This document shows positions 27,097 through 36,382 of a stretch of 64,000 nt of DNA, piece by piece; position 1 is the stretch's first letter, and each line of letters begins with the position of its first letter. The DNA lies in contig NZ_CP083560.1 of assembly GCF_025143825.1 (NCBI RefSeq), positions 2,728,001 to 2,792,000 of the forward strand, in the 5' to 3' direction. Made by a program: the position numbers and the translations under genes. The DNA is from Sulfitobacter sp. S223 (lineage in GTDB: Bacteria > Pseudomonadota > Alphaproteobacteria > Rhodobacterales > Rhodobacteraceae). The notes beneath the pieces were generated by a model. It was not told the origin of the DNA. It was given only the letters and a program-made list of their open reading frames with translations, and did no database searches.

Positions 27097-28188
27097 GTGA
27101 AAAACAAAATTATTAGCCTCGCATTGATTGCGGGATTGGCTGCATGCAGCGGCGGGAACCCGTTTGAAGAAACGGATACTGCAACAGATGGCGACACAAC
27201 CGGCGGTACAGACGGCGGCACCGATACCGGTGGCGAAACCGACGGTGATGGCATCGCGGTTGATGGCGTGCCTCCCGGCACAGAGTCCCCCACAGCAGGC
27301 TCCACGATCTTTCGCAGCGAAGCGCGCGTAGATTCCTCATCTGCATCGGGTTACGGCAACGGTTTCGCCAACTCGGTCAGCTACAACAGCGCGGATGATA
27401 CGTTCACCGTAAACAACCTAGCCTTTGACGGTGACGGCCCATATGTGCGCGGCGAAGCCGTGAGCAGCTTTCACGAAGGTGCGGGCCTTGGCCGATTTGC
27501 GGTCTATGAGGCTGAAGAACTGGCGCAGGACCCTATCTCTGGTGATGACATCAGCCAGTTTACGTACCGCGCGGTCTATGGAACCAGCAAAAACCGGACG
27601 GGCGATGCGAATGAAATCGCGACGACCCAGTTTGCGATTATCCGGACCGGAAACTATATCCAGTATGGCTTTGGCGGGTTTGTCTACCAACGCGACGATT
27701 CCGTGGTTCTGCCAGAAACCCTGCAAGCCCGATACACAGGCAAATCTGCCGGTTTGCGTGACTTCAATGCGGATGGCGGATTGCAGTACACCACGGCAGA
27801 TGTTGAAATTATCATCGACAGCGACGACTTTGACGAAGGTGCCGGTGTAGACGGAACGATCCGTAACCGCCGCGTCTATGACCTTGCCGGCAATGACATC
27901 ACCAGCACGGTTGCCAACAGCATCTCTCCCAACCTCACCGAAATCCCGGTCGCTCAATTCGTGATCGGGCCGGGCGTTCTTGAGGACAGTGGCGATCTGG
28001 TCGGTGAAATCGTGAGCCAATATCGCGGCGAAGATGGCGAGACAGTCGGTTACGAAGAAGGCAACTATTACGCGATTGTCTCTGGCGATGATGCCAGCGA
28101 AATTGTCGGTGTCTTCGTTCTGGAAGCGGCAGACACGCGTGATACAGGCGGATTTATCGTCTATCGGGGTGATCCTGTTACGCCATGA
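27097..28188 (+). CDS. Surface-exposed lipoprotein, putative Slam client (TbpB-like barrel)
   Basis: A 363-residue lipoprotein: signal peptide ending in the lipobox LAAC (Cys 17), an Asp/Thr/Gly low-complexity tether (about 24-55), then a beta-rich domain. The C-terminal part alternates short strands, with GEDGETVGYEEGNYYAIV and ASEIVGVFVLEA recalling the barrel repeats of transferrin-binding-protein-like lipoproteins. It starts with GTG. Four-base overlap (ATGA) with the Slam gene downstream indicates they work together: Slam moves such lipoproteins across the outer membrane. Ligand unknown. Confidence 0.75.
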   Translation: MKNKIISLALIAGLAACSGGNPFEETDTATDGDTTGGTDGGTDTGGETDGDGIAVDGVPPGTESPTAGSTIFRSEARVDSSSASGYGNGFANSVSYNSADDTFTVNNLAFDGDGPYVRGEAVSSFHEGAGLGRFAVYEAEELAQDPISGDDISQFTYRAVYGTSKNRTGDANEIATTQFAIIRTGNYIQYGFGGFVYQRDDSVVLPETLQARYTGKSAGLRDFNADGGLQYTTADVEIIIDSDDFDEGAGVDGTIRNRRVYDLAGNDITSTVANSISPNLTEIPVAQFVIGPGVLEDSGDLVGEIVSQYRGEDGETVGYEEGNYYAIVSGDDASEIVGVFVLEAADTRDTGGFIVYRGDPVTP

Positions 28189-29633
28189 GCCTGTTAAAAC
28201 AGCAGCTTAAAGCATTGGCACTGGGCGCGGCGGTTTTGACTGCTGCGCCTGTTGCGTTGGCGCAGCAAACAAGTGATGCGCCCGTTCAACTGTCGGTCGA
28301 GCAGATGCGCCGCGCTGCGGAACTCAATTTGCGCAACGAGGACTATGGCCGCGCCTTAGCCTTTGCAGACGCGTTGCTGCAGCGTGATCCGCAAGATGTC
28401 ACAGCCTTGCTGATCCGCTCCCAAGCGCTGAGAGCCCGTGCGAAATATGCTGATGCACAAAGGGCCGCCCGTGATGCGTGGCGCCTGGCCAAGTCAGACA
28501 ATCAAAAATTCACCGCATCAATGTTGATGGCGCAGGCGCTTTCGTCTGACGGCAAACGCACGCGCGCGCAATTCTGGCTACGCCGTGCCGCACAGGTTGC
28601 ACCAACAAAGGCACATGCCAATCGCGCAGCACAGGACTTTCGCTATGTCCAGCAGCGCAATCCGTGGCAGACCAATCTGACGTTTACATTCCAGCCAAGC
28701 TCTAACATCAATAATGGCTCGGCGAATGACAGCTCTACTTTGCTGTATGATATTCTCAATCCCATTCTGGGTGACAGCGAGGTTGCTCTTGGCGCTTCCA
28801 GCCAGGCACTATCGGGGCTTGAGACCGGCTTTGCGTTGCAATCACGCTACCGTTTTCACCAAACAGAACGGACAGCCCACGATCTGCGCATCGGTCTCGC
28901 CTATCGCACCTACCATCTGTCGAATTCTGCAAAGGACGATCTAGCGGAGGAAGACGCGGCGCGTGTTGCACGCGGCGAAGTCCCGCTTGAGGTGTCGGGC
29001 GGAGATTTCGCCTATGGCACGGTGCAGTTGGGCTACGGTTACAAACAACTGCGCGCGGACCGGCGCGGGGAATTTAGCCTGACAGCCGATATTGGCCAAA
29101 GTTTCTACGGCGGCGCACGGTATCAGCGATATCTGCGCGCAGGTGTCGGGCAATCATATTACATCAATGCCAAAACCAAGCTTGATTTCGGCCTAAGCAC
29201 TGACATCCGAAGCGGCCAGCGCGGGGCTGATCAGGAACAACTCAGCCTCAGCGGAGGCGTCAGCAAACGTCTGGCTGGTGGAAATGGCCTGTATCTTGGC
29301 GCAGCGATCACGTCGGTCAGTTCGGACACAGAGCGTTTGGAATATGATGAAATCCGCCTGCGCTCCGGCTATCTTCTGGGCCGTCAGGTGATGGGGACAT
29401 CGCTTCAGCTCGGGCTTAGCACCAGCTTTCGCGATTACGATGTGACCCCCCACGGACCAAACGGGCGTCGCGAATTCCAGATCGCTGCCGAGGCAACAGC
29501 GACCTTCAATAAGATCGACTATATGGGTTTCAACCCCACCGTCAGCCTGAGCGCGTCCACGACCAACAGCAATATTGGTCTTTATGACGTGAACCGCATC
29601 GGGTTGAGCGTTGGAATTGCATCCGCATTTTAG
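28185..29633 (+). CDS. Surface lipoprotein assembly modifier (Slam, DUF560)
   Basis: A 482-residue outer-membrane protein. Signal peptide to about residue 26, an N-terminal TPR-like helical domain (about 35-150; AAELNLRNEDYGRALAFADA and similar), then from about 165 an amphipathic beta-barrel of alternating strands rich in Y/G/S/T, ending in the aromatic C-terminal residue F as barrel proteins do. NPWQTNLTFTFQPSSNINNG is the start of the barrel. Slam proteins are the translocators of the type XI secretion system. Directly coupled to its probable lipoprotein substrate. Confidence 0.85.
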   Translation: MSLLKQQLKALALGAAVLTAAPVALAQQTSDAPVQLSVEQMRRAAELNLRNEDYGRALAFADALLQRDPQDVTALLIRSQALRARAKYADAQRAARDAWRLAKSDNQKFTASMLMAQALSSDGKRTRAQFWLRRAAQVAPTKAHANRAAQDFRYVQQRNPWQTNLTFTFQPSSNINNGSANDSSTLLYDILNPILGDSEVALGASSQALSGLETGFALQSRYRFHQTERTAHDLRIGLAYRTYHLSNSAKDDLAEEDAARVARGEVPLEVSGGDFAYGTVQLGYGYKQLRADRRGEFSLTADIGQSFYGGARYQRYLRAGVGQSYYINAKTKLDFGLSTDIRSGQRGADQEQLSLSGGVSKRLAGGNGLYLGAAITSVSSDTERLEYDEIRLRSGYLLGRQVMGTSLQLGLSTSFRDYDVTPHGPNGRREFQIAAEATATFNKIDYMGFNPTVSLSASTTNSNIGLYDVNRIGLSVGIASAF

Positions 29634-29710
29634 CGCCCCTCGCCTCGACAGCGGCGCGCGCAGTGCTAGGATATGGGGCAGATAACATTGCTCAATAAAG
29701 GAGCCCTGCA

Positions 29711-30145
29711 ATGCCCATCAAATACCTGCACACAATGGTTCGCGTCAAAGACCTCGATGCCTCCATCGCTTTCTACAAACTGCTTGGGCTGGTTGAGCGC
29801 CGCCGGATCGAGAATGAAGGCGGACGGTTCACATTGGTGTTTCTCTGCCCTCCCGGAATGGATGACGGCCATGCGGATGTGGAGCTGACCTATAACTGGG
29901 ACGGTGACGACGGGCTGCCATCAGACAGCCGACACTTTGGTCACCTCGCCTACACGGTCGAGAACATTTATGACACTTGCCAGCACCTTATGGACAACGG
30001 CGTTACTATAAACCGCCCCCCCCACGACGGGCGCATGGCTTTCGTTCGGTCCCCTGACAACATCTCGGTCGAGCTTCTCCAAGAGGGCGATGCCCTGACA
30101 CCTGCAGAACCATGGACCTCTATGAGCAATACCGGCCATTGGTGA
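29711..30145 (+). CDS. gloA: Lactoylglutathione lyase-type VOC protein (glyoxalase I)
   Basis: A 144-residue protein beginning HTMVRVKDLDASIAFYKLLG, with the metal-ligand His near residue 7 and Glu in DVELTYNWD near 59, then GHLAYTVENIY (His near 77) and ISVELLQ (Glu near 122). This is the four-ligand glyoxalase I pattern; it would convert the methylglyoxal-glutathione adduct. AAGGAG precedes the ATG. Its stop overlaps the next start by four bases (GTGA). Confidence 0.85.
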   Translation: MPIKYLHTMVRVKDLDASIAFYKLLGLVERRRIENEGGRFTLVFLCPPGMDDGHADVELTYNWDGDDGLPSDSRHFGHLAYTVENIYDTCQHLMDNGVTINRPPHDGRMAFVRSPDNISVELLQEGDALTPAEPWTSMSNTGHW

Positions 30146-30852
30146 TCCGCACACTGGGCCTTGCGGCGGGGGTCACCCTCGCCGCGCTGCCTGCGGTGGC
30201 AGTGGAATGTCGGCTTGCACTGGCGTTGGCGATTGATGTTTCCAGTTCCGTAGATGCAACAGAAGACGCGCTGCAGCGCGGTGGTGTGGTGGCCGCATTG
30301 ACTGCGCCAGAGGTAGAGGCCGCGTTTTTCTCTGCTGACCTGCCTGTCGCTTTGGCTGTGTACGAATGGTCGGGGCGCTACAATCAGGAAATCATTCTTG
30401 ACTGGACCCTGATTGACAGCCGCACAACATTGGTCCGCGCCGCAGAAACCGTGGCACAATCCAAGCGCAGTCATAACGATTTCCCCACGGCCATGGGTTA
30501 CGCGCTGGGTTTCGGGGCGCAACTGCTGGAACGCGGACCGGATTGCTTGCGCAAGACGCTGGATATGGCAGGCGATGGGCAAAGCAACGAAGGCTTCGGG
30601 CCACAGAGTGCTTACCGCGAGTTTCCATTTGAAGATGTGACGGTCAACGGTTTGGTGGTAAATGCTGCCGATTTCGAGGGTGAAGTCGGTCTGATTGCAT
30701 TTTATCGCGGCGAAGTGATCCACGGCCCCGGTGCTTTCCTTATTGTCGCAGACGGCTTTGAGGATTACGAAGGTGCGATGCAGCGCAAATTAGAGCGTGA
30801 ACTGACACCCCCCGCAATTGGTGCGTTACAAAATCAGGGAAACGCCGGATGA
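30142..30852 (+). CDS. DUF1194 (von Willebrand A-like) secreted protein, copy 1
   Basis: A 236-residue exported protein. I choose the GTG at 30142, which overlaps the gloA stop and gives a clean signal peptide (VIRTLGLAAGVTLAALPAVAVEC); the ATG at 30112 would overlap gloA by 34 bases. A MIDAS-like metal site DVSSSVD is near residue 34 and MAGDGQSNEG near 143. Proteins of this family are periplasmic with unknown binding partners. A related copy follows with a four-base overlap. Confidence 0.82.
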   Translation: MIRTLGLAAGVTLAALPAVAVECRLALALAIDVSSSVDATEDALQRGGVVAALTAPEVEAAFFSADLPVALAVYEWSGRYNQEIILDWTLIDSRTTLVRAAETVAQSKRSHNDFPTAMGYALGFGAQLLERGPDCLRKTLDMAGDGQSNEGFGPQSAYREFPFEDVTVNGLVVNAADFEGEVGLIAFYRGEVIHGPGAFLIVADGFEDYEGAMQRKLERELTPPAIGALQNQGNAG

Positions 30853-31565
30853 AAACCGCGCTCCTTGTTGCACTCCTTGCGATGGGTGCGGCCCAAGCTT
30901 CGGTCGCACAGACCTGCCGTCAGGCATTAGCGCTGGGGTTGGATGTTTCGGGTTCGGTGGATGCGCGTGAATACCGGTTGCAGCTAAGCGGGTTGGCAAC
31001 GGCATTGAACAGCTCGGCTGTGCGCGCCGCGCTGCTGGAGCAGCCTGAAGCACCGGTTGAGCTACTGGTCTTTGAATGGAGCGGACCGCAAGAGCAGACC
31101 ACGTTGGTGCCTTGGACCCGCATCACCGATGCGCAAACACTGACGGACGTCACAGAGGTGCTCGGCAACGTTCAGCGGCGCGAAGGTTCGGCACCCGGGA
31201 CAGCCTTGGGTGTGGCGATGATGGTTGGCGCAAAAATGCTTGCGCAGCGCGGCCAGTGCTGGCGGCGCACATTGGACATCTCTGGCGATGGCAAAAGCAA
31301 CCTTGGACCGCGACCGCGCAATATCAAACCCGCACTGGCGTCCGAAGGTATCACCATTAATGCGCTCGTGATCGGTGCGGACAATCCCGCGAACGGCGAT
31401 ATCCGGCAAAGCGAGATTGCCGAACTCAGCGCCTATTTCACCGCCGAAGTCATTGTCGGGCCAGATGCCTTCGTCGAAGTTGCTTTGGGATTTGAGGATT
31501 ACGCCGCTGCGATGGAGCGAAAGCTGTTGCGCGAACTGGACGGGCTCATTGTCTCAATGAGATAG
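30849..31565 (+). CDS. DUF1194 (von Willebrand A-like) secreted protein, copy 2
   Basis: A 238-residue paralogue of the preceding gene: signal peptide ending ASVAQ near residue 21, MIDAS-like DVSGSVD near 32, ISGDGKSNLGPRPR near 149, and a shared C-terminal VALGFEDYAAAMERKLLREL close to DGFEDYEGAMQRKLEREL in copy 1. ATGA overlap with copy 1 gives tight coupling and suggests a heteromer. Function unknown. Confidence 0.84.
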   Translation: MKTALLVALLAMGAAQASVAQTCRQALALGLDVSGSVDAREYRLQLSGLATALNSSAVRAALLEQPEAPVELLVFEWSGPQEQTTLVPWTRITDAQTLTDVTEVLGNVQRREGSAPGTALGVAMMVGAKMLAQRGQCWRRTLDISGDGKSNLGPRPRNIKPALASEGITINALVIGADNPANGDIRQSEIAELSAYFTAEVIVGPDAFVEVALGFEDYAAAMERKLLRELDGLIVSMR

Positions 31566-31569
31566 GCAG

Positions 31570-31600
31570 CCAAGGACCTCTTCGACACAGGGGCCCTTGG
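31570..31600. terminator. Hairpin between convergent genes
   Basis: CCAAGGaCCTC (31571-31580 region) pairs with GGGGcCCTTGG (ending 31600), with one mismatch and a nine-base loop starting TTCG. It fills the 42-base gap between the converging DUF1194 and aldolase genes and may serve both strands; no T-run is present. Confidence 0.4.
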
Positions 31601-31607
31601 CGCAGCA

Positions 31608-32429
31608 TTACTGGTCGTGACCGGGGTTCTGGCGCGCCAGCTTGCGCATAAGACCAGGCCAAACCAGATTATCGCCCATCCCCGGCGTGAAGGCACCAGC
31701 CGCCTGCCCCGACACCGTGTCAGCCATCGCCTGAGGTTCTTCATGCAGGTTCTCAGAGCCCGCAGCCTGCGCAAGGATCTGGGTCTTGCAGGCGTTTTCA
31801 AGGAAATACATCCGCAAGAAAGCAATTGCGCAGTTTGGACCAACTGTAAGCGTACCGTGATTGCGCAGCATCAGAAGGCTCTTATCACCAATATCCGCGA
31901 CGATACGCTCCCGTTCGTCCAAATCCAACGCGATGCCTTCGTAGTCATGATATGCAAGGTCGTTCGAAACCGTCATAGCAAACTGCGTGTAGCGGCGCAG
32001 CCCGTTGTTCTGGACGGAAACAGCAACGCCGTATGGTGTATGCACATGGATCACGCAGCCCGCGTCATGACGCGCCGCATGAATAGCGCTGTGAATGGTG
32101 AAGCCGGCCGGATTGATGAAATACGGCGTTTCGGAGCAAATATTGCCGTGCAGATCGATCTTGACTAGGCAAGACGCCGTCATCTCGTCGAACATCACGC
32201 CATAGGGGTTAATCAGGAATCGCTCTTCGCCATTCTCGTCAGGCAACCGTGCAGAGATATGCGTGAACACCAGATCGGTCCAACCGTGCAGGGCACAGAG
32301 GCGGTAAGTGGCGGCAAGCTGGCAGCGCAAATCCCACTCGATTTCACTCACCTCGCCTTTCAGGCTTGGCAGGCTTTGCGGGTCAGGTATGTCGAAGCCA
32401 CCTGAGCGTAGGGCGCTTTGTGTGTTCAT
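31608..32429 (-). CDS. Class II aldolase/adducin family protein
   Basis: A 273-residue protein with the zinc-binding HVHTPYG motif near residue 134 and the later LLMLRNHGTLTVG near 196; these supply the three histidines of the class II aldolase site. Relatives in alphaproteobacteria are annotated as L-fuculose-phosphate aldolase-like, but the substrate is not predictable and there is no sugar operon beside it. GGAG is six bases before the ATG. Confidence 0.85.
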   Translation of the reverse strand: MNTQSALRSGGFDIPDPQSLPSLKGEVSEIEWDLRCQLAATYRLCALHGWTDLVFTHISARLPDENGEERFLINPYGVMFDEMTASCLVKIDLHGNICSETPYFINPAGFTIHSAIHAARHDAGCVIHVHTPYGVAVSVQNNGLRRYTQFAMTVSNDLAYHDYEGIALDLDERERIVADIGDKSLLMLRNHGTLTVGPNCAIAFLRMYFLENACKTQILAQAAGSENLHEEPQAMADTVSGQAAGAFTPGMGDNLVWPGLMRKLARQNPGHDQ

Positions 32430-32537
32430 TACATTCTCCGGTCAAATTTGCTGTTGGGTCAGGAGAAGTTTGTGATCCGCGCCTGCCGTGTGTCAACGAT
32501 GCTGCCGCAGCATGACGCAGGGTTGCTCACGCAGATG

Positions 32538-32554
32538 TTTCTGCAAAGCAGAAA
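32538..32554. promoter_or_regulatory. CTGC-N3-GCAG dyad upstream of the YHS gene
   Basis: TTTCTGCAAAGCAGAAA is a perfect inverted repeat with AAA spacer and contains CTGC-AAA-GCAG, the same form as the PhaR sites near phaP. It lies 49 bases before the YHS gene start. A second dyad, ATGCTGC-c-GCAGCAT (32499-32513), is 40 bases upstream. Function is inferred only. Confidence 0.4.
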
Positions 32555-32602
32555 AATATCAGCTACGATCCTTAAGATTAAATAGAATAAGGGGGGCGCG
32601 AC

Positions 32603-33058
32603 ATGACGCTTTTCTCGCGTAGAAAAATGATGCTATCCGGTGCAGCGATTGCTGCGTTTAGTCCCCTTCAGCTAAGCGCTGCCACGGTGCGGGTCTCGAT
32701 CAATGACGTAGGCGCTGCAATTGATGGCTACGACACAACAGCCTATTGGCAGATCGCGGCGGCACAGACTGGCGCAGCCACTCACACTGTCTCATGGAGC
32801 GGTGCTACATGGCAGTTTTCCTCACAAAATAACGCGGACATGTTTGCCGCCGCGCCAATCGACTTCGCGCCCCAATTCGGTGGCTTTTGTACCCGTGCAA
32901 TGTCCTTCGGGAAGGTCGTGAACGGCGATCCGGAGGTTTGGCGCATTTATGAAGGCAAGCTTTACCTCTTTGCACGTCCCATCGGCGGCGAAAAGTTTGA
33001 CGAAGGTCCAGATCCCATAATTGGGCAGGCTCAGGATAGCTGGGATTTGCTGGATTGA
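32603..33058 (+). CDS. YHS-domain exported protein
   Basis: A 151-residue protein with an RR-containing N-terminus (SRRKMMLSGAAIAAF), compatible with Tat export, and a YHS-like domain: YDTTAYW near residue 40, WSGATWQFSSQNNADMFAA near 66-84 and FGGFCTRAMSFGK near 93. YHS domains often bind metal. The CTGC-N3-GCAG dyad ahead of it may link it to PhaR control. AAGGGGGG is upstream of the ATG. Confidence 0.75.
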   Translation: MTLFSRRKMMLSGAAIAAFSPLQLSAATVRVSINDVGAAIDGYDTTAYWQIAAAQTGAATHTVSWSGATWQFSSQNNADMFAAAPIDFAPQFGGFCTRAMSFGKVVNGDPEVWRIYEGKLYLFARPIGGEKFDEGPDPIIGQAQDSWDLLD

Positions 33059-33163
33059 CGGAGGCATAGCGCTCCGCCATCCAACGACTGCTGCAATCCA
33101 TTGCCTAGCTACGCCGCACGCCTGACCTCCAAGCGCCCCATTCGAGGTCCGCAGTGATCGCTA

Positions 33164-33682
33164 TCAATAGATATAGCGTATCTGATCTGTCCAATACCTC
33201 TCGACCCGTTTGAGCGCCGCAGTGATCTCAATCACGCCCGCAGGCCCCAGCACACCGCGATCTTCAAGCCCGCCTGCATGGCGCAGAAACAGCTCATTGA
33301 CCACATCGCGAATAGAGCGGCCCTTCTCTGTCAGCCGCACCCGAACCGAGCGGCGGTCGATCTCGCAGCGCTGGTGGTGCATGTATCCCATTTCAACCAG
33401 CTTCTTGAGGTTATAGCTGACGTTGCTGCCTTGGTAATAACCACGGCTCTTCAGTTCGCCGGCGGTTACTTCATTGTCGCCGATATTGAACAGCAGCAAC
33501 GCCTGCACGGCGTTGATCTCCAATACGCCAACGCGTTCGAACTCGTCCTTGATGACGTCCAACAACAACCGGTGAAGCCGCTCAACTAATGAGAGCGCCT
33601 CCAGGTACCCGGTCATAAACCCTTTTTGGGGTGGGGCTGTTGTCTCATTGATTGGCAGACCAATGGGATCCTGAATACTCAT
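33164..33682 (-). CDS. MarR-family transcriptional regulator (LdtR-like)
   Basis: A 172-residue winged-helix protein. The HTH is around residues 60-105 (NAVQALLLFNIGDNEVTAGELK, then YYQGSNVSYNLKKLVEMGYM) and the wing has DRRSVRVRLTEKG. The long N-terminal helix with SLVERLHRLLLDVIKDEF recalls LdtR, the regulator of L,D-transpeptidase genes in Rhizobiales; I am fairly, not fully, sure of that subfamily. It is transcribed alone, leftward. Confidence 0.85.
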   Translation of the reverse strand: MSIQDPIGLPINETTAPPQKGFMTGYLEALSLVERLHRLLLDVIKDEFERVGVLEINAVQALLLFNIGDNEVTAGELKSRGYYQGSNVSYNLKKLVEMGYMHHQRCEIDRRSVRVRLTEKGRSIRDVVNELFLRHAGGLEDRGVLGPAGVIEITAALKRVERYWTDQIRYIY

Positions 33683-33762
33683 ACTACTCTCCGACTCTGT
33701 GTGGCTCTGAGAGAAGAATGCAGAATAAATCAGAAGATTTCGTTAAAGGCTATCTAACGAAA

Positions 33763-34053
33763 TTACCCTTTAGAAACGTGCGTTTGAACGTCCGAGATCA
33801 GCGCGGCATACTGTGCCTTTGGCGCAATCTGGCCGGTGACCCACTGATAAAGGTCATGATCGTTCTCGTTGAGCATGTCATCATACAGGTCCAAATCGGC
33901 ATCGTTCATGTCAGCCAGACTGTCTGTGGCAAAGGCGGAAAGGATCAGGTCCATCTCTTTGATACCGCGCCGCATGGAGCGCATGGCAAGGCGCTTGACC
34001 CGGACCTCGCGTGGTTCATTCTGCGGGCGTTGTGGGGTTGGTATTTCAAGCAT
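33763..34053 (-). CDS. sdhE: Succinate dehydrogenase assembly factor SdhE
   Basis: A 96-residue protein with the SdhE/Sdh5 signature RGIKEMDLIL (residues about 29-38) and a following acidic helical bundle ending in QWVTGQ. SdhE promotes covalent FAD attachment to SdhA. Its start overlaps the preceding XRE gene by eight bases, so the regulator and SdhE share a transcript. Confidence 0.9.
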   Translation of the reverse strand: MLEIPTPQRPQNEPREVRVKRLAMRSMRRGIKEMDLILSAFATDSLADMNDADLDLYDDMLNENDHDLYQWVTGQIAPKAQYAALISDVQTHVSKG

Positions 34054-34462
34054 CCGAAGTCTCCGTCAACAGTGCGCGCAGCCTTTTTTCAAGCTGGGCA
34101 AGCCGTTTGGTGTTTTGCAGCATCTCGACACGCAGGCTGCGCATCTCTGATAGTATATCAGCGGCGTCTTCGGTCAGCACGCCCGTTTCTCCGGTGCCGT
34201 CCAGACCTTCACCTTCGCCGTTGATCAACCACATCATTGATACGTTCAGCAAACCTGCCAACATCGACAGGCGATTAGCGCGTGGTTCTGACATATCATT
34301 TTCCCACGCATGCAATGTGGGTACCCGAATACCAAGCCTTCGGGCCAGTACCGCCTGCGTCATGCCTGCCGCCTCGCGCGCGGCAGCTACGCGGTCACCG
34401 AATGTCGCCGCCTCCGGCGCGTACCAGTCGGTTTGGTCAAGCATGTCGTCGGAATGTGTCAT
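34046..34462 (-). CDS. XRE-family helix-turn-helix regulator
   Basis: A 138-residue protein; the ATG at 34462 has AAGGAG eight bases upstream and is preferred to the frame opening at 34555. The Cro/CI-type HTH lies at about residues 22-75 (DRVAAAREAAGMTQAVLARRLG with the recognition helix IRVPTLHAWEND), and a C-terminal coiled segment (MRSLRVEMLQNTKRLAQLEKRL) probably dimerises it. It overlaps sdhE and is divergent from the aspartate aminotransferase gene across 118 bp. Confidence 0.85.
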   Translation of the reverse strand: MTHSDDMLDQTDWYAPEAATFGDRVAAAREAAGMTQAVLARRLGIRVPTLHAWENDMSEPRANRLSMLAGLLNVSMMWLINGEGEGLDGTGETGVLTEDAADILSEMRSLRVEMLQNTKRLAQLEKRLRALLTETSDA

Positions 34463-34565
34463 TACGTGCTCCTTGGGCGCCAAAGGCGCGTGTATTTCAA
34501 CAGTCGCTGGCAGAATGCTTGCAACTGCGGGGAGACCCCCTATGAGTGGATTCACTTACATATAG

Positions 34566-35783
<1,218 letters not shown>

Positions 35784-35794
35784 CCCCTGGTACT

Positions 35795-35822
35795 GGCCCC
35801 ATGCGCCTGACGCGCTGGGGCC
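35795..35822 (+). terminator. Terminator-like hairpin after aspartate aminotransferase
   Basis: GGCCCCA (35795-35801) pairs with TGGGGCC (35816-35822); the 14-base interior includes GCGC and CGCGC, which can extend the stem. Only a short TTC follows, so termination may depend on Rho. Confidence 0.5.
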
Positions 35823-35980
35823 TTCACGTCACGTGACACCACGTAAACTATGTGCATTTCAGCAAACGCTTGCATTATTGTCGTGAACTGACAGAAATGC
35901 GCCTAACTAATAATGAGTGGCTTTGCCTGTGGTGCGACTGATATTGTCCACTTATCAGAGCAATGCGGTGAGGGTACCCG

Positions 35981-36382
35981 ATGGCTGAAAAGTTGCCAGA
36001 ATATTACTTCCGAGTACGTGATAACGGAGCCTTTGTCTTTCGTCTGGATACCGAAAACCGCCAGCGACGGATCGAGATGGACCAGATTGCCGTGGTCAAT
36101 ATGCGCAACGGTGAAATCAAGCCGCACGGCGACCGTACACTCAGCACCGCTGATATCGAGGCGATCAAAAACTGGATGGTGGAACGCGCCCAAACACTGG
36201 CCCACCGCGAAATCGACGATATTTTCCGCGCGATTGACTACCTCAACAGCACAACCCATTGGGTGCAATCACGCGCTACGGATGAACAGCTTGAGGCCGT
36301 GACTGACAATTTGCTACTTGCGATGCACGACTTGCGCAGCACGTTGGTTCGCAAAAAGGCAGATCGGCTCATGAAGGGCTAA
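35981..36382 (+). CDS. Conserved hypothetical protein (133 aa)
   Basis: A soluble, charged, mainly helical protein (MAEKLPEYYFRVRDNGAFVFRLD at start, cut here) with a short beta N-terminal part and long helices after residue 55 (SDIEAIKNWMVERAQ-like). No Cys, membrane segment or catalytic motif. It looks like an uncharacterised protein widely kept in Rhodobacteraceae. Its stop overlaps the convergent MATE gene. Confidence 0.7.
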   Translation: MAEKLPEYYFRVRDNGAFVFRLDTENRQRRIEMDQIAVVNMRNGEIKPHGDRTLSTADIEAIKNWMVERAQTLAHREIDDIFRAIDYLNSTTHWVQSRATDEQLEAVTDNLLLAMHDLRSTLVRKKADRLMKG

